Shown: positions 8,083 to 16,349 of the stretch, piece by piece
Layout: the number at the start of each line of letters is the position of its first letter
How positions within the stretch are numbered: position 1 is the stretch's first letter
Assembly: GCA_016712535.1 (NCBI GenBank)
Contig: JADJQW010000002.1
Location: 1,736,001-1,800,000 of the forward strand
Origin: Flavobacteriales bacterium
GTDB lineage: Bacteria > Bacteroidota > Bacteroidia > Flavobacteriales_F > PHOS-HE28
Length of the DNA: 64,000 nucleotides
Direction: 5' to 3'
The notes under the pieces: generated by a model
What the model was told of the DNA's origin: nothing
What the model saw: only the letters and a program-made list of their open reading frames with translations
The model's database searches: none
Translations under genes and position numbers: made by a program

Positions 8083-9452
8083 AGGCGCGCTGGATGCTCT
8101 ATGGCGTTCTTGTGTTTGCGTCGCTGCGCTCAGAGGCGCAACTGCGTATTCCGATGAACAGGCTGCTCACGCTCCATAAGAATAAGCAGTACGGTGAGCT
8201 GTATAAAGAAGCGATAGACATTCGCAAGAACGAGGCCTACGGGAAAAACTATGCGATCGACTATTTGATCGCGTCTGCGCTGCATGGATCGGGTCTCCAT
8301 GAGAAGGCCATGACCTGGCTGGACCACTTGCTGGACAGTTATGCGATGCCCGTCAGGCTTCGGACATCATTCTTGCAAACTAAGGCGAGCTGGTCGAGCG
8401 GTCGCACCGTGGCTGATCAGGGCAGAGGCTTGGCCTTGGCCGCCATCCGTATGGAGATCGAACCCGCTTCTGTGCAAGGCAAGGAAGGACGGTCCAACAA
8501 ATGCTCACGCACCGTTGCCGAGCGGGATGCGGCAGGAGCAGCCAGCATGAGCGAGCGGCTCACGGATGTGGTGAGCAAGTTGATACCCGTGCAGCGCGGC
8601 GATTCCACAGCGGGCATGGACACCTTGCGCAGGGTCATGGCCGGACGATACAAGATCACGGTGCGCGAGCGCTTCATACATGTTGCACCGCTTAATACGC
8701 GGAAGACCGCGATCGACAGCATCGACGCCGAATTGGAACGTGTGGCGGCCTACTATCGTCGCGCCTTTGGTCTGGAGGATCCGCCGTATTACATCGTGGT
8801 CGGTTCCATGCCGGAGCTCGCTTCGCTCCGCAAATTGGCGCTGCACGTTCACGGCCTGAAGGTCCCGAACGAGAACCTGGGTTATTCCTCCACCGGCGAT
8901 ATGACCATGTTCGCGCGGGCCACACCCGGCCGAACAGGCACCATGCAGCATGAGCTGTTCCATCTGATGGTGCGCACGACGATCGGTGACGTGCCGGCCT
9001 GGTTGGATGAAGGCATGGCATCCAGCTTCGAGAATGCCAAGTGGAAAGGCGAGGACCTGAAGGGCGTGCAGGACTATGCGGGCAACTTCCGGTTGGATGC
9101 GCTGCGGGCAGGACGCTCTATGGGCCATGGCTGGTCGGTACCGCCGCTCGATACGCTGATAAGCATGAGTTGGGAGCGTTTCAGAGGATTGCCCAATGAA
9201 CCGGAATGCGTTTCGGGTTATCACTACGCGCTGTCAAAGCACTTCGTATTCTATCTCCAGGATCGAGGCGTCATGAAGGCTGTGCTGGAGGAATACAGGA
9301 ACGCTGAAGTGCCGGAGACATCGGAAGGGCCCATCTTCCGTGCGGACAGAGAAATGATCATGGCCGTCCTCCGTGAGCCGATCTCGGCAATACAGGCCGA
9401 TTTCAACCGGTGGTTCTTCGAGAAATTCGGTTTCCGGGTGTATCGCGAATAG
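8079..9452 (+). CDS. secreted gluzincin-type metallopeptidase (predicted)
   Basis: 457 residues: signal peptide (about 1-20), helical region about 20-190 related to the preceding protein, then a predicted zinc peptidase domain. HELFH at 291-295 gives the zinc ligands His291 and His295 and general base Glu292; WLDEG with Glu311 sixteen residues later is the expected third ligand of a gluzincin (peptidase MA-like, DUF1570-type). A later helix (SGYHYALSKHFVFYL) resembles the conserved segment that packs on the active site. It should act in the periplasm or outside the cell. It is the last gene of a three-gene operon with 4-nt overlaps; substrate unknown. Confidence 0.75.
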   Translation: MKARWMLYGVLVFASLRSEAQLRIPMNRLLTLHKNKQYGELYKEAIDIRKNEAYGKNYAIDYLIASALHGSGLHEKAMTWLDHLLDSYAMPVRLRTSFLQTKASWSSGRTVADQGRGLALAAIRMEIEPASVQGKEGRSNKCSRTVAERDAAGAASMSERLTDVVSKLIPVQRGDSTAGMDTLRRVMAGRYKITVRERFIHVAPLNTRKTAIDSIDAELERVAAYYRRAFGLEDPPYYIVVGSMPELASLRKLALHVHGLKVPNENLGYSSTGDMTMFARATPGRTGTMQHELFHLMVRTTIGDVPAWLDEGMASSFENAKWKGEDLKGVQDYAGNFRLDALRAGRSMGHGWSVPPLDTLISMSWERFRGLPNEPECVSGYHYALSKHFVFYLQDRGVMKAVLEEYRNAEVPETSEGPIFRADREMIMAVLREPISAIQADFNRWFFEKFGFRVYRE

Positions 9453-9519
9453 CAAGGACCATAACAGGATTAGAGCGGATATCCCGATCCAAGGCGAACA
9501 AGTGACACGCCCAGGACGA

Positions 9520-9600
9520 GCTTCAAGTCACAAGGCTGAAGTCCCAAGCTTCAACGGCGCGAGGCTTGAGCCTTGAGGCTTGGGCCTTCAGCCTTGAAGC
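9520..9600. repeat. imperfect inverted repeat upstream of ffh
   Basis: Arms 9520-9554 and 9573-9600 are reverse complements apart from a 6-nt insertion and a few mismatches. The units GCTTCAAG and GGCTGAAG recur. It looks like a dispersed low-complexity intergenic repeat rather than a terminator, since no T run follows. Confidence 0.7.
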
Positions 9601-9613
9601 TCCGCTCTGCCGC

Positions 9614-9621
9614 TACCTTCG
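9614..9621 (+). promoter_or_regulatory. putative minus-7 element of ffh
   Basis: TACCTTCG, 20 nt before the ATG at 9642. It fits the TAnnTTnG pattern found before many starts in this window. Confidence 0.5.
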
Positions 9622-9641
9622 CGCTCCTCAATTCCTTTTCG

Positions 9642-10982
9642 ATGTTCGAGAATCTCAACGACAAGCTGGAGCGCGCCTTCAAGGTCCTCAAGGGCCAGGG
9701 GCAGATCACGGAGATCAACGTGGCGGAGACCACCAAGGAGATCCGCAAGGCGCTGCTGGATGCCGACGTCAACTACAAGACCGCCAAGGATTTCACCGAT
9801 CGGGTGAAGGCCAAGGCGCTGGGGCAGAACGTGCTCACGAGCATCAGCCCGGGGCAGCTGCTCACCAAGATCACCCACGACGAGCTCGCCGAGCTGATGG
9901 GCGGGCAGAGCGCCGGCATGAACATGGGCGGCAACCCCACGGTGGTGCTCATGAGCGGCCTGCAGGGCTCGGGTAAGACCACCTTCAGCGGCAAGCTGGC
10001 CAACTACATCCGCAAGAAGGGCAAGCGCCCGCTGCTGGTGGCCTGCGACGTGTACCGCCCGGCGGCCATCGACCAGTTGCAGACACTCGGCAAGCAACTG
10101 GACGTGGCCGTGTACAGCGAGGTGGAAAGCAAGGACCCCGTCCGCATCGCGCAGAACGCGATCGCGCACGCCAAGCAGCACGGCTTCACTGCTGTGATCG
10201 TGGACACCGCCGGCCGCCTAGCGATCGATGAGCAGATGATGGATGAGATCGCCCGCGTGAAGAAGGCGATCAACCCGCAGGAGACGCTCTTCGTGGTGGA
10301 CGCCATGACCGGTCAGGACGCGGTGAACACGGCCAAGGCCTTCAACGAACGCCTGAACATCGACGGCGTGGTGCTCACCAAGCTCGACGGCGATGCGCGC
10401 GGCGGTGCAGCGCTCTCCATCCGCAGCGTGGTGGACAAGCCGATCAAGTTCATCGGAACCGGCGAGAAGATGGAGGCGCTGGACGAGTTCCACCCGGACC
10501 GTATGGCCGGCCGCATCCTCGGCATGGGCGACGTGGTCTCGTTGGTGGAGAAGGCGCAGGAACAGTTCGACGAGAAGGCCGCGCGCGAGCTGAACAAGAA
10601 GATCGCGAAGGACCAGTTCGGCTTCGACGATTTCCTGGAGCAGATCGGGCAGATCAAGAAGATGGGGAACATGAAGGACCTCATGGGCATGATCCCCGGC
10701 GTGGGCAAGGCGATGAAGAACATCGACATCCCGGACGATGCCTTCAAGGGCATCGAAGCCATCATCAAGAGCATGACGCCGGAGGAGCGCAAGAACCCAT
10801 CGGTGATCAACGGCTCACGCCGTGCGCGACTGGCGAAGGGCAGCGGCCGCGGCATCGAAGAGGTGAACAAGCTGATGAAGCAGTTCGAGGAGATGCGGAA
10901 GATGATGAAGATGATGGGGGACAAGAGCAAGATGGCCAACATGATGAAGCAGATGCAGGCGATGCAGGGGATGAGGAGGTAG
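9642..10982 (+). CDS. ffh: signal recognition particle protein Ffh
   Basis: 446 residues from the ATG at 9642 (MFENLNDKLERAFKVL, the usual start). Binds SRP RNA and signal sequences of nascent chains and delivers ribosomes to FtsY at the membrane. Domains: N helical bundle about 1-85; G domain about 100-300 with P-loop GLQGSGKTT near 106-114, then DVYRPAA, DTAGR, TKLDGDARGG; methionine-rich M domain from about 325, ending MMKMMGDKSKMANMMKQMQAM. Full length and intact. It stands apart from the preceding operon, with its own minus-7-like element. Confidence 0.97.
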   Translation: MFENLNDKLERAFKVLKGQGQITEINVAETTKEIRKALLDADVNYKTAKDFTDRVKAKALGQNVLTSISPGQLLTKITHDELAELMGGQSAGMNMGGNPTVVLMSGLQGSGKTTFSGKLANYIRKKGKRPLLVACDVYRPAAIDQLQTLGKQLDVAVYSEVESKDPVRIAQNAIAHAKQHGFTAVIVDTAGRLAIDEQMMDEIARVKKAINPQETLFVVDAMTGQDAVNTAKAFNERLNIDGVVLTKLDGDARGGAALSIRSVVDKPIKFIGTGEKMEALDEFHPDRMAGRILGMGDVVSLVEKAQEQFDEKAARELNKKIAKDQFGFDDFLEQIGQIKKMGNMKDLMGMIPGVGKAMKNIDIPDDAFKGIEAIIKSMTPEERKNPSVINGSRRARLAKGSGRGIEEVNKLMKQFEEMRKMMKMMGDKSKMANMMKQMQAMQGMRR

Positions 10983-11015
10983 GTCGATCAGAAGATCAGA
11001 AAATGAGATGATCTG

Positions 11016-11567
11016 ATGATGAAGCCCATCGCTGCAATTGTTGGGCTTCTCATGCTCACCATACAAGGTCGTGGTCAAGTGAATATTGCGCCGACGATTG
11101 GGGAGAATCCGGCCTTCGACACCTTAGCCACGCGATACGACCGCAATGAGATCAGCGTGGACACGACTTGGGCAATGAGCGATTCGGTCTGGGCGGCTTT
11201 GCTATTGATAGGTGATGCCGATAGTATTCAAACGGACCAGGGCTGGTTTCAGATGGGCGGCGTGTGCGCGTTCAGCTCCCTGATGACCCTGGATCCGCAC
11301 AGTGGCCGGATCATGGACTACCGTGAGATCCATTCCGCGTGTGATGTCGACCAGTCAAACCGTGACGAGATTTACGAGGACCATCGCGTTCTGACTTCCA
11401 GCACGGTCGAGGTGATTTCATCAAAGGCCCATTACCCTGATGGTTCAGATGAATGGGATGAGTTGATTCCGTTTGCGACGCACTGGTACAAGGTTCTGAA
11501 TAATGGGAACATAGCCGCCGTGGGTGGCGGGCTAATCACCGAGCCCACTCTCTGGAAGGCGAGGTAG
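11016..11567 (+). CDS. secreted protein of unknown function
   Basis: 183 residues with a plausible signal peptide (MMKPIAAIVGLLMLTIQGRG). No family recognised. The mature part has alternating polar and aromatic residues (WFQMGGVCAFSSLMTLDPHSG, HWYKVLNNGNIAAVGGGL) compatible with a small beta-rich domain; two cysteines could form a disulphide. It starts 33 nt after ffh, across a short GATCAGAAGATCAG-type repeat, and its GC content is visibly lower than that of ffh, which may indicate later acquisition. A DUF6364/PIN toxin-antitoxin module follows. Confidence 0.6.
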   Translation: MMKPIAAIVGLLMLTIQGRGQVNIAPTIGENPAFDTLATRYDRNEISVDTTWAMSDSVWAALLLIGDADSIQTDQGWFQMGGVCAFSSLMTLDPHSGRIMDYREIHSACDVDQSNRDEIYEDHRVLTSSTVEVISSKAHYPDGSDEWDELIPFATHWYKVLNNGNIAAVGGGLITEPTLWKAR

Positions 11568-11595
11568 TTGGTTCCGACTGGTAGGCTCTACTGTT

Positions 11596-11616
11596 CATAC
11601 GTAATACGAACGTATG
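11596..11616. promoter_or_regulatory. palindromic operator candidate of the DUF6364/PIN module
   Basis: CATACG and CGTATG half-sites separated by 9 nt lie 25 nt before the antitoxin ATG. The right half overlaps TATGTTTG (11613-11620), a perfect TAnnTTTG minus-7 element, so a bound repressor would block the promoter. This is the arrangement expected for antitoxin autoregulation. Confidence 0.5.
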
Positions 11617-11640
11617 TTTGCCGTATAAACCAATCGTGCC

Positions 11641-11904
11641 ATGGACGCCAAGCTCACCCTCAGTTTCGATGCGGACGTGGCCGAACGGGCCAAGGCCTTC
11701 GCCGAGGCGAACAACATCAGCCTCTCGCGGCTCATCGAGTTCATGCTGAGCAAGGTGACCGACCAGCGCTACCGCAGTCTGGATGCGCTGCCCGTGAGCG
11801 ATTGGATCAGCCAGGTGGCCGAGGGCGAAGCGACCTATGTGCGCAAGAACGCCGCGGATAGGGATGTGAAGAAGGATTCCCTGGCGAGCCGGAGAAAGAG
11901 ATAG
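11641..11904 (+). CDS. DUF6364-type antitoxin
   Basis: 87 residues. Starts with a beta strand (AKLTLSFDADV) followed by two helices (AERAKAFAEANNISLSRLIEFMLSKV), a ribbon-helix-helix-like layout typical of DUF6364 antitoxins that pair with PIN toxins. The tail (DRDVKKDSLASRRKR) is basic and probably disordered, as expected of a toxin-neutralising segment. The next gene encodes a PIN protein 95 bp downstream, an unusually wide gap for a toxin-antitoxin pair and one filled by a repeat. A palindrome overlaps its putative promoter. Confidence 0.8.
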   Translation: MDAKLTLSFDADVAERAKAFAEANNISLSRLIEFMLSKVTDQRYRSLDALPVSDWISQVAEGEATYVRKNAADRDVKKDSLASRRKR

Positions 11905-11909
11905 AGAGA

Positions 11910-11985
11910 CTCACACAGGGGCGCAGAGGACGCAGAGTTGGTTCCTTGGCTGTATTTCTCCGCGTTCTCTGCGCCTCTGCGTGAG
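11910..11985. repeat. inverted repeat of the GCGCAGAGG type between antitoxin and toxin
   Basis: Arms 11910-11936 and 11959-11985 are 27 nt each and reverse complements with four mismatches, built of CGCAGAG units. This type of repeat is known from intergenic regions of many unrelated bacteria. It would form a long hairpin in the transcript. Confidence 0.8.
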
Positions 11986-11999
11986 ACAGCATTTCCCCC

Positions 12000-12434
12000 A
12001 TGCCCCCCAAGCGCATCTTCCTCGACGCCAACGTCCTCATCACGGTGCTCTGCAATGAGTACCCGCGATTCGGTGCGTGCGCCCGCGTGCTGAGCCTGGC
12101 CGACGACAAGCGTTTCGAGGTCTACACGTCACCGCTGTGCCTGGCCATCGGTGCCTACTTCGCGGAGAAGAAGAACGGGAAGAAACCGGCGCGGAAGAAG
12201 ATCGCGTTGCTGGCGGAGAAACTGAGGGTCACCACCATGGGACCGAGGGCCGTGGAGCGCAGTATGGCCGATGCGCGGATCACGGACATCGAGGATGGCT
12301 TCCAGTATTTCTCGGCGGTCGATGCGGGCTGCACCTGCATCGTCACCTACGACAAGCGCGACTGGTCGTTCGCCAAGGAACCTGTGCTGGCGCCGGAGGA
12401 CTTCCTGCTGAAGTACGCCTTGAAGAAGTTGTGA
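12000..12434 (+). CDS. PIN-domain ribonuclease toxin
   Basis: 144 residues. The first strand carries the conserved acidic residue (RIFLDANVLITVL, Asp8), and the C-terminal half has DIEDGFQYFSAVDAGCTCIVTYDKRDW, the conserved acidic motif followed by the T-D pair of PIN nucleases. PIN toxins are Mg-dependent RNases that cut tRNA, rRNA or mRNA when not bound by antitoxin. Partner: the DUF6364 protein upstream. It lacks its own obvious promoter, so a transcript through the intervening hairpin is likely. Target RNA cannot be deduced from sequence. Confidence 0.85.
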   Translation: MPPKRIFLDANVLITVLCNEYPRFGACARVLSLADDKRFEVYTSPLCLAIGAYFAEKKNGKKPARKKIALLAEKLRVTTMGPRAVERSMADARITDIEDGFQYFSAVDAGCTCIVTYDKRDWSFAKEPVLAPEDFLLKYALKKL

Positions 12435-12484
12435 AGTCCGTTCACATCCATGGGTCCTCCCCGATGTTGCCGAAAGCGCCCGAC

Positions 12485-13753
12485 ATGATCCTCGTCCGTA
12501 CCACCATCCTCTTCTCCTTGCTTGTGCTGGTCGGTTGCTCTGCCGGTTCAGGGTCGGATGCCACGAACACGAGTGCCATGGACGACGAAGCAGGCCAAGC
12601 GCAGGATTTCACCGAAGGCAAGGACTACTTGGTGCTGGAGCGCGTGCGCTTCATGGATACGCAAGGTTTCGAGCAGCCCGCCGAGGCCTTCAGCATCCTG
12701 CTGCCCAAGGGCTGGGCCTACGAGGGCGGCGTGACGTGGAAGGGACTGAACGAGTGCCGTGGCGAGATGATCGCTGCGAAGTGGAGCGTGCGGTCGCCCG
12801 ATGGTGCCATCTCTTACACCGTGCTGCCGAATCACAGCTGGTCCTCGGCCAGTGATATGATGATGATGCAGAGCCTGCAGATGCAGGCGCAGCAGGGCGG
12901 CTGCGAAGTGGGCGGTCTCATGGATGCCGCCGGCTACCTGCGTGAGGTGATGGTCACGCGCGAACTGCAAGGCGCTACGATCACTGAGGTGAAGGAGAAC
13001 GTCGAGGTGGCTCGGGAGATGGAGCGCATGGCCGCGCAGACCAAGGCGGCCTTTGAGCAATGGGGCGGCCAGGCCACCTTGCAGCCCAGCGCGATCATCG
13101 CCCGGCTGAAGTGGAGCGATGGCACCGAAGGGCTCGCGCTCGTCTCGGTGCTGAACGTGATCAACGTGTCGCAGAACATGTACACCGGCGAGTATCAGCA
13201 GCTCACCAACAGCAATGCCAGCGAGCGGAGCATCCTTCGCTTTCCGGCCGACCGCCGAGATGAGGCCGAGCGCGTGCTGGCTTCGATCAAATCGAGCTAC
13301 CGCACCAATCCCCAATGGAAACAGGCCGTGGAGGGCTATTTCGCGCAGTTGCGCCAGCATCAGGACCGAATGCATCATCAGCGCATGGCCGCCATCGATG
13401 CGCAGACGGCCGCCAACACACGCGCTCACAACCAGCGCATGGCTGACATCCAGGCCCAGGGGGCTGCCAGCACCGCGCGTTACAACGAGCGCATGGGCGC
13501 CATGGACCAGCAGATGCGCAGCTGGGAACAGCAGCAGTCTTCGCAGGACCGGCAGCACACGCAGTTCGTCAAGGCCATCCGCGAGGTGGAGACCTGGAAC
13601 GATGGAAGCAATGGCCGCGTGGAGCTCAGCAGCGGATATGATCATGCTTGGAGCCGCGGCGACGGGAGCTACATCCTCAGCAACAGCCCGAATTTCGATC
13701 CCAGCTCGGCGTTCCAGGACCAGAATTGGAAACCGATGCAAATGGAAGAGTAG
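12485..13753 (+). CDS. lipoprotein of unknown function
   Basis: 422 residues from the ATG at 12485. The frame is open further upstream, but this start yields a lipoprotein signal with lipobox LVGC at Cys18. A globular part (about 35-290) contains FSILLPKGWAYEGGVTWKG and ISYTVLPNHSW, similar to segments in proteins that process PQQ- or MOTSP-like lipoproteins, though I cannot name a family. Residues about 295-365 form a long Gln/Met/Arg-rich helix (HQDRMHHQRMAAIDAQTAA...). The end (VELSSGYDHAWSRGDGSYIL) is beta-rich. Monocistronic: a hairpin follows at 13791-13814. Confidence 0.7.
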   Translation: MILVRTTILFSLLVLVGCSAGSGSDATNTSAMDDEAGQAQDFTEGKDYLVLERVRFMDTQGFEQPAEAFSILLPKGWAYEGGVTWKGLNECRGEMIAAKWSVRSPDGAISYTVLPNHSWSSASDMMMMQSLQMQAQQGGCEVGGLMDAAGYLREVMVTRELQGATITEVKENVEVAREMERMAAQTKAAFEQWGGQATLQPSAIIARLKWSDGTEGLALVSVLNVINVSQNMYTGEYQQLTNSNASERSILRFPADRRDEAERVLASIKSSYRTNPQWKQAVEGYFAQLRQHQDRMHHQRMAAIDAQTAANTRAHNQRMADIQAQGAASTARYNERMGAMDQQMRSWEQQQSSQDRQHTQFVKAIREVETWNDGSNGRVELSSGYDHAWSRGDGSYILSNSPNFDPSSAFQDQNWKPMQMEE

Positions 13754-13790
13754 TGATCGAGAGCGTATCGCTGGTCAATGAACAGTTAGA

Positions 13791-13814
13791 GGCCACCGCG
13801 ATTTCGTGGTGGCC
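13791..13814 (+). terminator. hairpin terminator candidate
   Basis: Self-complementary GGCCACC...GGTGGCC stem of about 10 bp including one G-T pair, 38 nt after the lipoprotein stop codon. Only a weak T-containing tail follows. Confidence 0.5.
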
Positions 13815-13909
13815 ACTTCAGCATGACTTAACGAGGGTTGAACTATGCACGTAGCGAATCTGGCCGCCGCGGCAGTGGCCCACCGATAGAAGCCGGGCCT
13901 AGGTGCTGC

Positions 13910-14542
13910 CTAGGAATTGAAGTAGCTCTGGTACCACTCCTTCTCCCAATGGTCGCGCTCATCGGAGAGGGTGTGCGTGCCGTCGAGCAGGTCGCGGAAC
14001 ATCCGTAGGGAGCGGTCGTCGCGCTGCGAGATCACCGGGATGCCCGCACGGATCAACGCCGCCGCCGCCACACCCGGACCTTGCTGGTAAACCTTGTCCG
14101 TCGCGAAGCGCGAACCCAGGTAGGTCACCGTGCTGCCGCAGGCGCCGCTCACATCCATAAGTACTGCCAGGTCCACTTTTTCGCGAATGGCACGTTCGCG
14201 CATCTCGTACGCGGCCTTCACCATGCCCTCGGTCCAGTCGGTGCCGTCCTCCGCTAGCGAACGGGCCTTGCCGTCCAATACGTCGAAGCCGTTGCCGCCA
14301 TGGCTGTCGGGCGTCATCCGTGGTGTTCCGAAGGAGAAGTCCTCCGGGCAGAACCTCACCAGCCGCACTTCCGGACGCACCAGCCACGAACGCAGGGGTG
14401 CGTGGTCGCCGTTGGTGCTGCCGTCCACCCCGCAATGGATGCCGCCAAGGCAGGCGCTCATCATCACCACCAAGGGATCTTCAACCGTTGGCCGCGGTCG
14501 CTTGAAGAATGATGAAGGCGGAAGATGTGCCGGGCGTTCCAT
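13910..14542 (-). CDS. DUF523 family protein
   Basis: 210 residues from the ATG at 14542 (MERPAHLPPSS). DUF523 features in order: SACLGGIHCGVDGSTNGDHA, RFCPEDFSFGTPRMTP, GGNGFDVLDGKA, a helix, then GACGSTVTYLG and GVAAAALIRAGIPVISQ. The conserved cysteines (SAC, FCPE, GACGS) are present; in related proteins such as TudS they hold a 4Fe-4S cluster for desulphidation of thiouracil, so a desulphidase role is possible but unproven here. The gene lies 17 nt downstream of hipA on the same strand and could share its transcript. Confidence 0.75.
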   Translation of the reverse strand: MERPAHLPPSSFFKRPRPTVEDPLVVMMSACLGGIHCGVDGSTNGDHAPLRSWLVRPEVRLVRFCPEDFSFGTPRMTPDSHGGNGFDVLDGKARSLAEDGTDWTEGMVKAAYEMRERAIREKVDLAVLMDVSGACGSTVTYLGSRFATDKVYQQGPGVAAAALIRAGIPVISQRDDRSLRMFRDLLDGTHTLSDERDHWEKEWYQSYFNS

Positions 14543-14559
14543 GTTTGAACCGATGATGG

Positions 14560-15870
14560 TCAAAGTTTGGTCAAGTGCAGCTTCCCGATCACTTCCACCT
14601 GCTTGGCGTTCACCTCGGCCTTCTTCGCGAAGGTCCTCCACTTTCGCACGCCCGCCTTCACCTCGTCGATGATCGCATCGGCCTTCTTGATGTTCATCTC
14701 CTTCGCCACGACAAGCAGATCGGCGCGCGTGATGCCCAGCCGCTTGCCGTTGATGCTCAGCTGGTGCTGCTTCAGCCATAGGCTGTCGGGATTGTAGGCG
14801 AAGGTCACGTCGTAAGCGGGGGCCAGGTGCCACTCGCCCTGCGGGTCCATCAGAAAGGAGATGTTCTTCGTGTGGTCGTCGTGGTTGCGGGCAATGGCGT
14901 TGAAGCACATGCGACGGAACAATTGCGCGGCATCCGGGTAGGGCAGGCCCAGTTGGCGCATCACCCCGAACGCCTGCTCGTAACTGTACGACACCGGATC
15001 GTTGTAATCCATGTGCGCAATGCCGCAGAGCGTGGCCATGTGCAGCTTGTGGACCTTGCCCTTGGCGTCGCGCACCCGATCGAAACGCTGGGTGAGGAAG
15101 TGCGCGCGGCCGTGCTCTTCCAGCAGCCGACAAGGCATCATCTCCACGCCGCAGGCCACGGCCATCAGGTGGTACGCGTATTCGATCCGACCGAAGCCTT
15201 TGGGATCACGAAGCTCGTCAGCGGTCACGCCATCGAACTTGATCAAGCAGTAGGTGAAGCCCTCCAGCCCTTCGATCTGCCCGCTGCGCACCTCGCCCGT
15301 CTTCGCGTTGTAGGCCACGATCGCCTTTGCCCGCGCGCCACCCGCCGAGGTGCCCACGCGGATGATGTCCAGCAGTGCCTCCTCCTTGCCCTTCGACTTG
15401 CGCGTGGCGAACTGCTTTCGCGTGTCCAGCACCTGACCGGCCACTTTTACCAGTTCCTCCACTTCCAACGATTCGCCCGGGGCCTCCAACTCGTGGTGCG
15501 CCGGCTCGAATTCCAGCGCACCCATGCCCCGCACACCGGTGTAGCACAGGCGCTCCACGGGGTTCGCCGTGCCCGGCTGGCGGCCCTGGCTCATCAGCCA
15601 TGCGTTCATCAGCTGATCGCCGAATCGGTCGGGCAGACTGTCGGCCAACAGGCCTGGCAATCCGCGGAAGGTCTCGTCGCGCAGATTGCCGAAGGCGAAG
15701 ACGTGCTCGCCGCCGTTCGCCTCGCGCAGCGGCATCATCAGCGGGGCCACGTCCAGCCGGCCGCGCGAGAAGGTGCGGTCGTACTGGAACTCCGCACGGT
15801 GCTGCTGGTCGTTCCACACCACCAGGCCCACGGGCTTGCCCCACAGCTTCACGGTCGCGTGCGTTACCAT
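14560..15870 (-). CDS. hipA: HipA-family serine/threonine kinase toxin
   Basis: 436 residues. HipA kinases phosphorylate translation factors (GltX in E. coli) and induce growth arrest. N-terminal HipA-N1 domain about 1-110; glycine-rich loop GTSAGGARAKA at 173-183; catalytic segment NHDDHTKN at 329-336 (Asp331/Asp332, Asn336) and metal-binding DVT at 354-356 within APAYDVTFAY. All expected catalytic residues are seen, so the kinase should be active. It overlaps hipB upstream by 7 nt. Two matching palindromes upstream of hipB are the probable regulatory sites. Confidence 0.92.
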   Translation of the reverse strand: MVTHATVKLWGKPVGLVVWNDQQHRAEFQYDRTFSRGRLDVAPLMMPLREANGGEHVFAFGNLRDETFRGLPGLLADSLPDRFGDQLMNAWLMSQGRQPGTANPVERLCYTGVRGMGALEFEPAHHELEAPGESLEVEELVKVAGQVLDTRKQFATRKSKGKEEALLDIIRVGTSAGGARAKAIVAYNAKTGEVRSGQIEGLEGFTYCLIKFDGVTADELRDPKGFGRIEYAYHLMAVACGVEMMPCRLLEEHGRAHFLTQRFDRVRDAKGKVHKLHMATLCGIAHMDYNDPVSYSYEQAFGVMRQLGLPYPDAAQLFRRMCFNAIARNHDDHTKNISFLMDPQGEWHLAPAYDVTFAYNPDSLWLKQHQLSINGKRLGITRADLLVVAKEMNIKKADAIIDEVKAGVRKWRTFAKKAEVNAKQVEVIGKLHLTKL

Positions 15871-16229
15871 GTGCTCTTCGGTTTGGGCGGGCGGACATCC
15901 GGCTGCTTGCGCCCCGCGCGTTTGCGTTGCTTCTTCAGGTACTTCTCCTGGGCCTCCACCAGCATGTAGGGCGTGGGCTGCGGCTCCTGGTGGAAGGCAT
16001 CGAGCAGTTCCAGCCGATCCATGGCGCGCATCACCTGCACCAGGGTTTGCAAGGTGGCGGCGCGACCAGCCTCCAGCTTCACCACGGTGGTGCGGTCCAA
16101 GCCCGCGCGCTCGGCCACCTCGGCCTGGCTCTGGTTGCGCTCCAGCCGCATGCGCCGCAGCTCCTTGCCCAGTTGCGCCACCACGGCGGCGTCCTTCATG
16201 CCCTTCCAGTTGATGTTGCTTGCAGCCAT
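15864..16229 (-). CDS. hipB: HipB-like antitoxin, HTH Xre family
   Basis: 121 residues. Cro/CI helix-turn-helix at about 17-73 (LGKELRRMRLERNQSQAEVAERAGLDRTT..), followed by a Pro/Lys-rich tail (KQRKRAGRKQPDVRPPKPKS) likely to contact HipA. Start at 16229; an internal ATG at 16199 would remove 10 residues before the domain and cannot be excluded. The end overlaps hipA by 7 nt, the usual arrangement. It should bind the two TGATGC-N6-GCATCA sites upstream as a dimer and repress the operon. Confidence 0.9.
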   Translation of the reverse strand: MAASNINWKGMKDAAVVAQLGKELRRMRLERNQSQAEVAERAGLDRTTVVKLEAGRAATLQTLVQVMRAMDRLELLDAFHQEPQPTPYMLVEAQEKYLKKQRKRAGRKQPDVRPPKPKSTW

Positions 16230-16308
16230 CGTAAACGGTGTTTCAGTTCAATAACGCGGCTTTCACCCCACAATGATACGCCTTTTCTCTGGTTCCGTTA
16301 CATCTAAA

Positions 16309-16326
16309 TGATGCCCATGAGCATCA
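16309..16326. promoter_or_regulatory. hipBA operator 1
   Basis: Perfect palindromic half-sites TGATGC and GCATCA separated by 6 nt, 80 nt upstream of the hipB start. Confidence 0.75.
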
Positions 16327-16349
16327 TATAGGCAACAAGTTGCTAACAG

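Noticed and set aside
12548..13741. 397-codon minus-strand frame opposite the lipoprotein
   Set aside because: The plus strand has a clear lipobox and plausible composition; this one has neither signal nor domain.
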